NCBI GenBank assembly: GCA_036925085.1
Contig: JAUPFP010000006.1
Location: 4,801,131-4,865,130 of the forward strand
Source of the DNA: Brachycybe producta
Lineage: Eukaryota > Arthropoda > Diplopoda > Playtdesmida > Andrognathidae
Direction of reading: 5' to 3'
Length of the DNA: 64,000 nucleotides
Within the stretch, counting starts at the first letter, position 1. Every line of letters starts with the position of its first letter. The notes under the pieces were generated by a model. It was not told the DNA's origin. It searched no databases and saw only the letters and a program-made list of their open reading frames with translations. The position numbers and the translations under genes were made by a program. Of this stretch, positions 44,646-55,883 are shown piece after piece.

Positions 44646-45303
44646 AAGACGAGCGCAAAATTGCAAACATTGTTGCCAGTCGACCGCATTGACCTTAAAC
44701 CTTAAAAATGGTATACCTAGTAGACACACCTGCTAATTTAAATGCATTTAAATAATAAACGTGTTCTAAAGAGAGAGCCCCAAACAATATATCGAATTCA
44801 ATTTATTCAGTTAATAATATAAAAATATTGAGTTAATAATTAAATATAAAATATATAAACTATTCATAAAATATTGATTTAGTATTTCAATTTAAAATAT
44901 TAATAATAAAGTCAATTTTTATTTGGTGTTCATGTCCTTAACTGGATTCCGTATAATTCACCTAAACACATTTCATTTGAATAATAATGGCTAATAATTT
45001 TTTAGTTCATGATAGTAGCTTGGAAATCGCCCTCCCCCCCACCTATGAAATTATCCACTGCTCAGAGGGTTGAAATTGAAATGCCAAAACTTCTTCTTGA
45101 ATTCGGGCCTTAGAAGTGTGTACAGTGACTTCAACATGCACAACAAAGTTGTTTATTTCATATACAGTATTTTTAAACAGTGCAGTAACCTTGGAATGAG
45201 CGTGTAGGACATAAATGTCATCATACAGGATTTTGATTACCAGTTGCTCCTCGCAAAACAGAAGTTCCAGTCATAACACAAACACACACATACAAAAATT
45301 ATT
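44646..45303. other. Space between LRR cluster and CYP20, head-to-head
   Basis: The shortened LRR gene and CYP20 diverge from this 0.7-kb interval. It is AT-rich with no repeat or clear promoter motif apart from the LRR TATA candidate. The CYP20 ATG follows a CA-rich leader (ACACAAACACACAC). Confidence 0.4.
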
Positions 45304-48300
45304 ATGATGCTCGCCATATTTTATGCAGCGATTTTAGGATTGTTGTTATGGATTATATTCAATCTCAAAGTAAGAATTAAAGTAAATAGTTTAAGTGAAA
45401 TACATTTAAAATGTGCTGTATTTTTTACATTCCAGTTTAAACATGGAACAAAGTTAGACAGCATTCCAGGATCTTCACAAGTCACAAACAAAGAGTGAGC
45501 CTGATATTTATGAAAGAAATTATTTGACAGGAATTTCAAAACATTATATTTTTGTATTTAAAATACGTGTACACAGTGTATTTGCTACTGTATGTATTAC
45601 AGGCGGAAGCTCAATCCTTTGTTAGATAAAACAAACGTTCTCTTCACTTTTCTTGTTACTGTCTGTCTCTTTATAAAGAGAACCATAAAAATACAGTATT
45701 TTAAAAAAAACTCGAATCTTCGAGCATTTTTCGTCTTTCGAATCCTAACCTAAAAAAACTGTTAAACTTTGGTAAAATTAGTTTTAACTCCCTTGACGTC
45801 CAATGGAAACGTTCACTAACAAAAAACGGCGATTGTTGCAATTTCGGTGGTAACCGGATCATCAACATCACCTTGTGGCGTCGACCCTGAGTGCCACAAC
45901 ATGTTTTTTGTTATTAATAATTTAATATTATTTCATTTATTTGTATCTTCTTAATGAATAATATAAATCTTATATGCAGGATTCGAGGGATTGGAGAACT
46001 ATTTAGGATTCGGATTCGAGAAAATTTAGGATTCGTCCCACCCACAAGTGCACAATGAGGTTTATTACAGGGCACTATGCTTATTCCGATAGAAGTGTCG
46101 ATATACAGTTCTGTATGTCCCTCCTGTGCAGGCTCCATATCCCTTTATTTTCCATTGGTCTTGGGATGCAAAACATCGTATGCATTATGTGTGGAGCTTG
46201 CTTAGGAGGAGTCTAGAGGACATATATTTCGACACTTCTACCCAGGGGCGTAACAGGGGACCCACAGCCACCTACCGCGACTACAGAGCTATGTAGGAGG
46301 TTTGAACGGCACATTTTCGGGGCGCAAAGGGGGATCAATGTTTTAAGCAGCAGGGGCGGCGCATCCATGAATTAGCTACGCCACTGCTTCTACCAGGATA
46401 AGTATGTGCCATGTAATAAGCCTCATTGTGTTGTTGTGTTAGGCGCTGAGCACACATATGATGACCCACACAACTTTTCGATACATGATGAAACGAAACA
46501 TCTTTGAATCAAAAAGAGAAAAAGAAAACGTTTCAGCGAAATTTTTCAAATGAAACATGATGAAGAAGCAAAAATATAATGAAACAAAAATTCTTCAGTC
46601 AGTGCTAAGATGGCGTGGTGTGTTTTAAGAGTGATGCGTAATGTATTGTATAGGCCTACTTGGTAAAATACTGCATAATCTGCATTGGATAAATGAAGCC
46701 ATAAATAATGATGATTAGGGCAAGATATGGGAAGGAAGAAAAACCATATCTGAATAGTATTAATTATTTTTTTATGTGAACAGGTTAGGACATTTGGACG
46801 AAATTCGAAAATCTGGAGGTCTACATTCTTACTTGAAATGTGTTCACGCAAAATATGGACCAGTGGTCGCTCTATATATTGGAAACATAAAGATCATAAG
46901 TCTAGCTTCAGTGGAAGCATTTAAAAAAGTACAACATGTTTTTGATCGACCGGGTAAATACGCTGTATAAACATGTCGCACTTCAGCAAGAAGAGTGGCA
47001 ACAACTAAAAAAACACTTTTTTTTTGGGGGGGGGGGGAAATGAGTTTAATGTTAAGAGAAGATTCGTGGCTTATTTTTCAGAGCTTTTCAAGCGCAAAGA
47101 ACCATTTTGACTAATCACAATATCCATTTATTTCACTCCCTTAATGCCATGTTTCCATTTTGGTGCAAATTTCAAGTTTTTTTAAATTTCAACTGGTGAA
47201 AAAGAGAACAAACAGGGTCCCCGCCTATGATAGTGAATGGGCGGGGCCACGTGCGTTTTATTTTTCGCCAGTTGGAATTTTCAAAAAGTTGAAATTTTCA
47301 CTCTAGTGAAAACAAGGCCTTAGAATGGATTCAGATTGATAAAATGCAACTTTAAACTCATTCTCTCTCCCTCCACAAAAAAAGTGGTTTTGGTTTTGCC
47401 ACTCTTCTTACTAATGTGCGATTTATGGATCCAGAAATGGGTTTATTGTACTAATATTAAAATGTCTGTTTAATCATTTCAGCAATACTCTTTGAGAACC
47501 ACTTAAAAGTGATTGGAAAAGCAAGTATCCAGTTTGCAAATGGACTAGAAGGGCAGGAGAGACACAAAAAGTTTTCCAGACCATTTTCTATGATGGAATG
47601 CACAAAATATTATGAAGTTTTAACAAAGGTAAATAGTGACACTTGTGGGTAGGAAATAAAATTTCAAACATTAAAATGAGATTTGAAGGCGCCCTTTTTG
47701 GAGACTTTTTCGCCCGAAAGCAAACTCCTCACGATTTTGTGATGGATGGAATCGATTTTTTGTGTCATAGAATGTTGAAAAGTCGCGCCCCATCTCGAGC
47801 TACGGTAGCCACGGCCGGCCGGGGGGGGGGGGTGACCTGCCTTGGATCGGCGGCATTGACGGATGCATGGATGCATTCATTATTCGTCCATCGTGCAATG
47901 AGAAGTTTTCCCGGCCGTGGACATGTACTTCCGTGTTTTAATCCACTGGAAAACACCGAGATTAACTATATAACTCCATTGTTATCTGTTGTAACGTGAC
48001 TGATTAGCAAAAAGTTTCATTCAAAAATTTCACTTGGGTCTATTTTCAGTTTTAAATTACAATAAAAATAAATCTTAACTGTTTCATTTTGTTCATTTTT
48101 TTAATTACAGGTTGCAATGGAATTAGAAATGAAAATTAAAATTCATTCTCTTAATAAATCTCACATCCCAATACAAGAATACATGAATATATATGCACTT
48201 CAAAGTGTGATTTCAACAGCTTTTGGTCAATTGATAAGCGAAGAAGAAGCTTCAGAATTTAACAATAATTACAATATAGTAAGTTGAAAATTATTAATTG

Positions 48301-51244
48301 GAATATTTTTTGCATTTGGTTCCAAATGTTTCAATTAATTAATTAAATTATTTTCAGATGTGGCTGGAAAATGAAAATTTCTTTTTCGAACAATCCGAAG
48401 AAAACATACCGAACGACGGCGATGCCGAAGCCGGTTTAGTCATGCGATAATTTATTTATATTTGTGCAATCTGGCGGTGTGAGATTGCGAAATCTACATT
48501 TTATCTTTATAGCTATTTCAGCCTGTAGGAAATTTGTGCGAGACTTATTAAAACGACGACTCGAAACGAGACATGAAGACTCTCGAGAACTGTTTGTGGA
48601 TTTGGTTTTGGATTACGGCTGGACAACAGATGAAGAAGTGGACAATGCCATTACATTTCTCATTGGTGGTTTTCACACAACAGGAACATGTATGGTTTTT
48701 TTTTAAAAAAAAAAGTAAAGGCAAATTGACCGACAAACCATTAATTAAAACACACTTTCAATTTGTTCTTAGTATTGACTTGGATGATGTATTATATTGC
48801 AAAGGATCAGAATGTACAAGATAAACTACATGCTGAAATTACGAGTGTACTGGGAGCGAGTGAGGATGTTGTTGTAACAAAAGAAATAATGTCGAATTTC
48901 AAGTAAGTTACTTCTATATTGCCATTTTTATTTTTAGTAGGGATTGGACATTTGAATCCTCGAATCCGGCGAATTTTGAAAAATATTCGAGATTCGAAAA
49001 CTCGAATCTTGGCGCTTTATTCGTCTTTCGAATCTTTCGAATCGTAACCTAAAAAAACTGCAAAAAAACTTTGGTAAAATTACTTTTAACTTCATTGACG
49101 TCCAATAGAAGCGTTCACTAACAAACAACGGCGATTGTTGCAATTTCGGTGGTACCCGGATCACCAATATCACCTTGTGGCGACCCTGAGTGCCACACTG
49201 TTTTTTTACTATTAAGCTTTACTATTTAAGCTTGTTTTAAAGTGTAAACCGCCTCTCAAACTCAAGTCTTTCAGATTCAAAACGGAGAGAAACTTTGAAT
49301 GTTTTAAAAACTAGAAGGATAGCTCAATCACTTAGACTAATGACATTTGCATATTGATATCTTTCGAAATAAGCTTTTACTTTGAGTTTGAAAGTGATCC
49401 AACCAGAGATGCTATTAGAAACTTGACTTAAAAAGTTTATTTTGAAATATACTAACATGAAACTGTAAGTAATTGAGCTACCCGTCTAGCTTTTAAGCCA
49501 CCTTTCTAGTTTCGCTCCTGAAAGACAGAATAATCACAATTCGAGAATCTGTTGTTCATAAAAAAAACATCGTAACTTCGAGTTGCAATTTATTATTATT
49601 GTTTTCCGATCATCGATACGAGTCAATTCAATGCTTATAAAAGTTTTTTTTTGTCTTGCATCATTAAAAAAAACTACTCGAATCTTTTAGGTAAAGTTAA
49701 AAGTAAATAAATATTAAAAATAAATAAAATGGGACAAATGTCTTCCCGAAGAGCAAACATTTGCCGGAAAAAGGGGATAATCCGGTAAAAAAAATGTGGA
49801 CGTCTGGGTCGAAATCCCCGGTGCGCTCCCTTAAAAAAAATTCTAAATAATACATGTGCAATGTATGGCCAATGGGGTCACATCTGGCCCCGCTCTGATT
49901 TTATAAGGCTCATGAGGAGTTCTCTAAATTTCACTGAATCTCGCCTGCCAGCATATTTCCAGAACCTGTCCCATATCAGCAACAGAACAAATAAAGACTT
50001 GTGATTTTTGTTACTCTTCTATCTGATCTGTCTTAAGCTTAACTTAATTTTATTCGTAAAGCGAACTTTAAAAAATTATATTAGTTACAATAATCACATG
50101 GTATGGCCTGTGGATATACATGTATTTAAAATTCGCTATCCGGCCAACACTCTTAATTAAGTTGTACATGCCAGCTCTAAAAACTCTAAAATGCCTCTGG
50201 AGCACTCAACTGGCCCCAGAAGTGACAAAAAGCTTGGAAAAGCACAAGGATTCGAGAATTTTTAAAATTCGAAAAAATTGTGTCAAAACCCAAGTCTTTG
50301 GCTTTTTTCATAAAACGGCCAAAAGTCGAAAAATATTTAAATGCTCTAAAAAAAAAGGTGGACTTCTGCATTTGTAACTCTAAATATGACCTTTTCATAG
50401 AATAATTCGAGTGTCTGTCTTGTGATATTTGTTATTACGAATATGCATATATTGTGAGAGTAGGTCTACAATGGCAGTAGTAGAGGGGGCAGGCGCCACC
50501 CTCAAGTTTTTCTCGGTAACATTTTAGAAGTCTAGTTGCGGGCTGGGTTATGCCCTCGTATTAGGGACTTCTATTAGGCAAATGATAGTATAAAAATTGG
50601 AGAAAATGGTAAAAGTGAAAAAGTTCAAAGGGGTGCTCGAGACACTGTTCAGAGCACTGTACTCGAGTACCTCAACATCGTTGCAGTCGTCGTCGATGAT
50701 CTCACAATTTCTTTTTTTTTCTCTCTTAGATATTTGCAACAAGTGATTAATGAAACACTTCGAACGGCTGTGATTGGACCGTATGCTGCTAGATGTACCA
50801 ATAAAGACATCACGATCGAAGGACATGTTATTCCGGCAGATACACCGATACTCCTCGCACTGGGCGTTGTACACACCCACGAGAAATATTGGCCAAACCC
50901 AACCAAGTAGAAAAAAAAAATTATAATTCATTCCCTATAAAATTTTGATTTAAATTAATTGAAAACATTTCTGTTGAATTTTTTTTTTCGTCAGATTTGA
51001 TCCCGACCGATTCGCACCGGAAAATTCAAACAGAGCGACCTTGTCTTTCACACCGTTTGGATTTGCCGGCAAAAGAATTTGTCCTGGCTACCGTTTGACC
51101 ATTGTCGAAACCGTTATTGCTACGATTAACATACTAAAGTCGTTCTCTTTCGAACTCGTTGAGGGCCAAGATATCAAATATGTTCATGGACTTGTAACGA
51201 AACCAAGTTCTGAAATATGGATGATAGCCACTGAACGCAAATAA
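45304..51244 (+). CDS. CYP20A1: Cytochrome P450, CYP20 family, 10 exons, about 469 aa
   Basis: Exons: 45304-45369, 45436-45494, 46784-46953, 47483-47628, 48111-48278, 48358-48433, 48522-48689, 48773-48902, 50730-50906 and 50995-51244. All introns are GT-AG and phases agree throughout. The length matches human CYP20A1 (462). Residues 1-22 form the membrane anchor (AIFYAAILGLLLWIIF). Family-specific matches include LHSYLKCVHAKYGPVVALYI, KDQNVQDKLHAEI, HEKYWPNPTKFDPDRF and the C-terminus SSEIWMIATERK. The helix I region is FLIGGFHTTGT, Glu336-x-x-Arg339 (ETLR) is present, and the heme loop is FGFAGKRICPG with Cys416. Human CYP20A1 has a degenerate heme loop and is an orphan enzyme; here the loop is canonical. 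Exon 7 could instead begin at 48513 (three more residues). AATAAA lies at 51256 and 51260. It is an ER-bound monooxygenase; the substrate is unknown. Confidence 0.93.
45712..45910. repeat. Dispersed TTCGAATCCTAACC repeat, copy 2, CYP20 intron 2
   Basis: It shares CTTTCGAATCCTAACCTAAA, TTGACGTCCAATGGAAACGT, GGCGATTGTTGCAATTTCGG and CCCTGAGTGCCACA with copies 1 and 3. The 5' part is truncated relative to copy 3. GATTCGAGGG-type words continue nearby at 45980-46040. Confidence 0.7.
46050..46431. mobile_element. Foldback element in CYP20 intron 2, right arm split by a hAT MITE
   Basis: The left arm begins CACAATGAGGTTTATTACAG and runs through TAGAAGTGTCGATATACAG. The right arm read as reverse complement begins CACAATGAGGCTTATTACAT and, after the insertion at 46243-46386 is skipped, continues TAGAAGTGTCGAAATATATG. 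Identity between the arms is roughly 80%. Confidence 0.75.
46243..46386. mobile_element. hAT-type MITE, 144 bp, perfect 8-bp duplication
   Basis: Left end CAGGGGCGTAACAGG, right end reverse complement CAGTGGCGTAGCTAATTC. The target duplication CTTCTACC lies at 46235-46242 and 46387-46394. It sits inside the right arm of the foldback element and is therefore younger than it. Confidence 0.93.
46972..47426. mobile_element. Long-TIR element in CYP20 intron 3, with a nested MITE
   Basis: Left ACATGTCGCACTTCAGCAAG AAGAGTGGCA, right reverse complement AAATCGCACATTAGTAAG AAGAGTGGCA. The pairing continues to AATGAGTTTAA about 75 bases in. A shorter relative is at 52359-52549. The Harbinger-like MITE 47144-47319 is inserted in its centre. 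Confidence 0.75.
47144..47319. mobile_element. PIF/Harbinger-like MITE, 176 bp, nested
   Basis: TTA duplications lie at 47141-47143 and 47320-47322. The inverted arms are about 60 bp: left TGCCATGTTTCCATTTTGGT, then AAATTTCAACTGGTGAAAAA; right reverse complement GGCCTTGTTTTCACTAGAGT, then AAATTCCAACTGGCGAAAAA. Non-coding. Confidence 0.75.
47640..48105. other. CYP20 intron 4 with a G/C-rich repeat-like insert
   Basis: 47684-47930 is richer in G and C than its surroundings and contains a run of about twelve G at 47821 and GCATCCATGCATGGAT-type words. It may be another transposon fragment; no ends were identified. Confidence 0.35.
48938..49200. repeat. Dispersed TTCGAATCCTAACC repeat, copy 3, CYP20 intron 8
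   Basis: This is the longest copy: GATTGGACATTTGAATCCTC, GAGATTCGAAAACTCGAATC, TTGACGTCCAATAGAAGCGT and a right end CCCTGAGTGCCACACTG. On the minus strand that end reads CAGTGTGGCACTCAGGG, hAT-like, but the other end does not match it. Confidence 0.75.
49268..49526. mobile_element. MITE with CTTTCAG ends in CYP20 intron 8
   Basis: Left CTTTCAGATTCAAAACGGAG then AACTAGAAGGATAGCTCAAT. Right reverse complement CTTTCAGGAGCGAAACTAGA then AGCTAGACGGGTAGCTCAAT. A fragment of the same sequence (AGAAACTAGAAGAGTAGCTC) lies at 51676. Confidence 0.65.
49527..50700. other. Remainder of CYP20 intron 8
   Basis: AT-rich. 50465-50580 contains GGGGGCAGGCGCCACCC and GGGTTATGCCCTCG, resembling hAT subterminal sequence, but no paired end was found. 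Confidence 0.35.
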
Positions 51245-51269
51245 ATAAGAAAACTAATAAATAAAAAAA

Positions 51270-52358
51270 AAGCTGGCCATGAAATTCTTTTCTTATCGAG
51301 AAAGTCACATGTTTACACGGGTCTCTTATACTTATTTTGGAAATACCCAACTTGTATAAACGCGGTTTGAATTGTTAACTAGCTCAAATGTTGGAGAAAA
51401 GGGAAACACAGGTCATTTTACTTATAAATACTTTGGTGACGTGCACTTTTTAGTGTGAATGACGTCACTAAACATTTTACTGACGTCTAACATTTGTCAC
51501 AATTTAAAGTGGTTTTTGATTGAATTTTTAGTTATAATAGAATTGTATTAAAAAATTATTTCACTAGGGAATAAATGAAAATTATAACACTTGTTTTTAA
51601 AGTGATTACGAACTTCGAACTCTGATTATTCTGAATTTCACAAGCAACATTAAGAGAAACTTGTGAAAGTGTTTTAGAAACTAGAAGAGTAGCTCAGGCT
51701 CTTAAGGGTATTTCCGTATTTCTATGCTCATGAGGAGCCCAGCCATGGGCCCAGCAGTGGCATTGTGCCACAGTCAAAAAGTTTCGGTTAATTTCACAAA
51801 GTTTTTTTTTAACAAAATACAAACTAGTAATATAAATAATAATAAAATCGTAATTGGAATTTTTGTTTAAATTTTTCTATGTGTAGGTATAATACAAAAA
51901 TCAAGCCACAATAAATGTTGCAAACTGAACAATAAATGTTGCGGTTGCAATACTGCAACAACCCTGAGGTCGGCTATGTCAAAGTTGATATACTATAGTA
52001 TTTTGAAGTGAGCTTTTTATGTCAATTTGAAGGATATTTTTTTAATTTTTGTCAATAAAATGTTCATTTTGAAAGAAATCAACATGAAAATAAGTGATTC
52101 TGTGATTAAGTGATTCTGTTACTGTTCTAGTTTATAACACAATTTCGATTTCTTTTTAGTGTTGCTCTTGAAACGCAGAGTATAACCTGCTCCTACTCAT
52201 CATATTAGCTGTAAAATTTTACTGAGGGCATACGGTATGGCAAATAATTAATTTGTCAATAGAATTGACGGTTTTTCCCCAAATGACTCAGATTGACCAA
52301 CAGACGTAAACAGCCATATTACATAAAGAAATGGTCAAATGCAGCCAAAGTGATCTAC
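51270..52358. other. 3' flank of CYP20, no gene recognised
   Basis: It holds a fragment of the CTTTCAG MITE family near 51670 and AT-rich sequence with AATAAATGTTGC repeated at 51912 and 51931. Confidence 0.4.
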
Positions 52359-52549
52359 ACATATCGTACCTCAGCTGGAAGAGTGGCACAAAATGAGAAA
52401 AATGAGTGGCATTTTTTCTATCTCAATCTATTGTATGGGGAGCCAAATAAACCGATATTATGAATAGTCATTGAAACGGTTTTTGTCACTTGAAAAGCTC
52501 AGCAAAGTAAGCCATGAATTCCAAGTCTTCCAGCCGAGGTGCGATATGT
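52359..52549. mobile_element. MITE related to the long-TIR element at 46972
   Basis: Left ACATATCGTACCTCAGCTGG AAGA, right reverse complement ACATATCGCACCTCGGCTGG AAGA. It also shares AGTGGCA with the 46972 element just inside the left end. The body is about 190 bp and non-coding. Confidence 0.75.
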
Positions 52550-54650
52550 CAAAAGTGAATCCTCTAGACAAGATACCAGCCACCCTTTTAGTTTCTAAAC
52601 ATTTTCTTTATTTTACACCTAAAGACGAAATAACCATAGTTCGAGAGGTGTTTACCCATTAAAAACCACCTTAATTGAACACACTTAAAAACAGATTTTC
52701 TACATTGGGCTCAGATGATTCAAGTTGCTGTTCAAGTGACAATTACCCTTCTTGTGTTTGTATGTCTTATTGCAACAACTAGCTTGCAAAGTGCCCAAAT
52801 GATAAATTGCATGCCAGGTCGACAATGATACACACTCCAAAAAAATATACATATCAATGTCAATGTTTACTTGGAGAGTGCAGTTAATATGTGAGCTCTG
52901 AAAATACAGCCATGAGAAAAATGAAGGACACACGCAAACAAAGTGTACGTGGACAGCTTACACGCAGTGAACACTCCAGGGGTTATTTCTTATTTCTATT
53001 AAGTAATACATTTTAAATAATAGTGTGTTACAGTGTTAGGTATTAAATTCTATAGAAAAGTACAATATTGAAAATAAAATGCAGTAATCACATGACATGA
53101 TATATTTTTTATCATGCGAAGCCACAGTCAGTATATATGTGTCTCTTTTGTTTAAAACGTTGCGACAACCAAATAAACGTTTGTCATAAAACTCAAATGT
53201 TGATTCATCATCAGTCACCACCACCTGTAATTATTAGTTCCATAGAAAATATGTACAGGTTTTAACTTATAAAGTTTGTTTCAACAATATGCACATGTAT
53301 ATGTAGGTCTGTGTGCTGTTTACACATTTTTTTCAAAATGGGATATTTACAGAGGCCTCAATACAGAAAAAAAAGAATCATAAAATAGTGACACTCGTGC
53401 CTTATGGTGTCATTGCATATGATACACATGAATGTAAAAAAGCAAGAATATCGTCGTTTAAGAAGTGATACCATGTAACTAACAAAATATACATTTTACA
53501 AGAGGAACAAAAAACGATTTAATGCAAATTTAAGGTTTTGTTACACAATTTTTTTTTGCTAATAAAATTATTTGGACGTTTTTTTGAGCCATAATTAATA
53601 TAATTATGTTACGAACGTGACATCACAAACAATTTTTTTAAAATATTGGTGAAATCACATTAAATGGATTTGAACACCCTCTACCTGATGTCTCTACCAG
53701 TCAATATTTTTTAAAAGAAATTTTTGTTTATTTCATATTTTCCGAAAGATGCACTTATTTTTTTCTGATTTTTTTTTTTATTCCAAAACCTCAAAAGCAC
53801 CAAAAATGGCAATTACATGGTATCACTTCTTAACTGACGATATTATAATTTGCTATCATATGAAAGTTATTACCTTTCTATAATGACCCCCAGATGTTTT
53901 ATTTATAATTGAAATTGAAATTAAAAGACATTTTTAAAAAATAATTTAAATAGAAAGAATGAATGAAATTGAATCTTAATGTAATTATAAAAGGAATTTT
54001 CAAATGGGTACATGTTATTTTTGTGGAACTCGTCAACATATATTTATGTATGCAACAACAAATAAAGTCCTTAAAAGTTGTTTCTTAAAACTTTTGGTAA
54101 TGTTTTAGAAAAATTTTGACAGTTTTAGGTACATTTTGACAGTTTTGGGTAAACGTTTGATTAAGTTATAAATAAACTTTTTTGACAACGTTTTCGTTTA
54201 CTTTTGGTCAAGTTTTTATGGTTTTCACAATGGCGGGCCACTGGATAAGTTGTTGATGCACATGTTGATCACCCACCTTAAAAAGGTTACTCTGTGCATG
54301 CACTGCCGCAAGTAGCCTCGAGCAAGCAATCGGTCACACTCAATTTGCCTCATACACAGTGGCGGTTATGTCAAATAGTTAGGGAAGAATCACACACACA
54401 TAATAAAATCCCAAAGACTATCACTTTGTAAAGAATTTAACAGAAGCACCTTATATGTTTCAGTGTGTAAAGGGCCATATTCTGATTTTTTTTTATTTCT
54501 ATTTCTAATCTCTTCTGGGTTTTCAGCATAATATTATGTGATTCTTCCCTTATTGTTGACTTAGCAGACGATAATCATGTTTTTGTAACTTCCGTTCTGA
54601 CAGTTGGAGTGTAAAATATTTTTTCTCTATAGTCCTGTCCACAAACCACC
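52550..54650. other. Intergenic, no gene recognised
   Basis: AT-rich. It contains a partial dispersed repeat at 53362 and TTTTGACAGTTTTRGGTA words at 54115-54150. No exon with recognisable homology. Confidence 0.4.
53362..53445. repeat. Dispersed ATAAAATTGTGACARTCAT repeat, copy 5, partial
   Basis: AAAAAAAGAATCATAAAATA then GTGACACTCGTGCCTTATGG and TGTCATTGC match the left part of copies 1 and 4. The right part is absent. Confidence 0.55.
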
Positions 54651-54688
54651 TGCCACACCGTCGCGGACCACACTTTGAGAAACACTGG
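54648..54688. mobile_element. hAT right-end fragment
   Basis: Read on the minus strand it begins CAGTGTTTCTCAAAGTGTGG then TCCGCG, a terminus found in many animal hAT elements. No partner end was identified nearby. Confidence 0.45.
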
Positions 54689-54861
54689 TTTAAAGCCGGG
54701 TGCACACTTATAAAGTTATGAAAGGTCTCTTTCTACTGCACAGAATGCAGAATCATCTGCTTCTGATTGATGCATTTGAACAAGTAACATGACTGTGCAG
54801 TACAAAGGTATCTTGCATTGTTACTACATTACTTCATGGTGAGAATCAGGCCTTAAAAACT

Positions 54862-55005
54862 TCAGGTTTTAGGTAACCATTTTGGTAAAGCTTTAGGTAA
54901 CCATTTTTGGTAAAGCTTTAGGTATACTTCTGGATAAAGTTTTAGGTAACCATTTTTGGTAAAGCTTTAGGTATACTTTTGGTAATGTTTTAGGTAAACA
55001 TTTGC
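54862..55005. repeat. Short tandem repeat of GGTAAAGCTTTAGGTAWMC units
   Basis: Five or six imperfect copies of a 25-26 bp unit (TTTAGGTAACCATTTTTGGT AAAGC). Confidence 0.8.
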
Positions 55006-55796
55006 AGTGTTCCACTTAATAAATAGTAGTGGGCAGCTGAATTAAAAAATACAAGACAACTTTGCAATGGAATTCAATCTCAAATCCATGTTAATGTGGC
55101 CTAAAATGTCTGTATATTGTTGAACCTAGTGTCATTTTAAATATTCAGGTATAAAATAAAATTCAACAATACTATTTTCTCAAAATGAAAAAAACAAAAC
55201 ATGTACATATATTAAAAACTACCACCATGAAATGAAATCTTCTAAGATTGAGATAAACCTGATTAAGATTAACCTGCTTCTGTCCATCTTTTTTATTTTC
55301 TTGCCCTTGTATTTTTTCTTTTACTCTCTAATACATGTTAATATAAAAAAATAAACTTGTGCTCATTTCACATTTTATAGTTAGAGGCATTTTACAATTG
55401 TGAGTTTAAATGTTGTTTGAAAATGTTCCATATTTTTTTCCCGTTGAAACAACATGATTATCTACGTAGAAACCTTGACAGATTGTTTTGACCAATAGAA
55501 AAAAGTGACTGACCACTCTTGCTTTTCAACCAGTTTTTGCTCTTTTAAGCCTCCTCGAGCGAGAGTTTTTATTACTTCTTGTTACTACATAATTATATTC
55601 ACGTATATATTATTTACTCTCATTCTATACATTATAGAACTAATATTTATTTTGACTACACCACATCTGCGAAACTCAGACGAGACACACAGTTGGGTCC
55701 TTTAAACAGTTGTGTGTTTCTGTGCTCTTCTTTCAGTCAGTCAGCACACTCTACATTTTCAATTTTCGTGTAAAAAAGAATTTATGTAGTGGTCAA
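55006..55796. other. Upstream region of the putative second P450 exon
   Basis: AT-rich, with no clear TATA motif. The segment just before the ATG has no upstream ATG in good context. Confidence 0.35.
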
Positions 55797-55883
55797 ATGG
55801 CTTCATTTTTGCTATTGGGTATTCCGTGGCAAGTTTGGGCAGTTACTGCAATTTTCTTTATGTGGGTGTTTGGAACACGACAG
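55797..55883 (+). CDS. Putative first coding exon of a microsomal P450 (partial gene)
   Basis: ATG in excellent context (CAAATGG) encodes MASFLLLGIPWQVWAVTAIF FMWVFGTRQ, 29 codons ending at a donor CAG|GTTCGT in phase 0. The layout, a short hydrophobic anchor ending in FGTR, resembles the first exon of CYP3-type P450s (…LLLxxxLVLLYLYGTR). No continuation such as a Pro-rich hinge was found before 64000, so the rest would lie beyond the window or the exon is an isolated remnant. Other single-pass membrane proteins remain possible. A neighbouring P450 is not unusual but CYP20 is not closely related to clan 3. Confidence 0.4.

Noticed and set aside
52471-52662. 63-codon open frame downstream of CYP20
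   Set aside because: Its first part is the right end of the MITE at 52359-52549, and the rest has no recognisable similarity.
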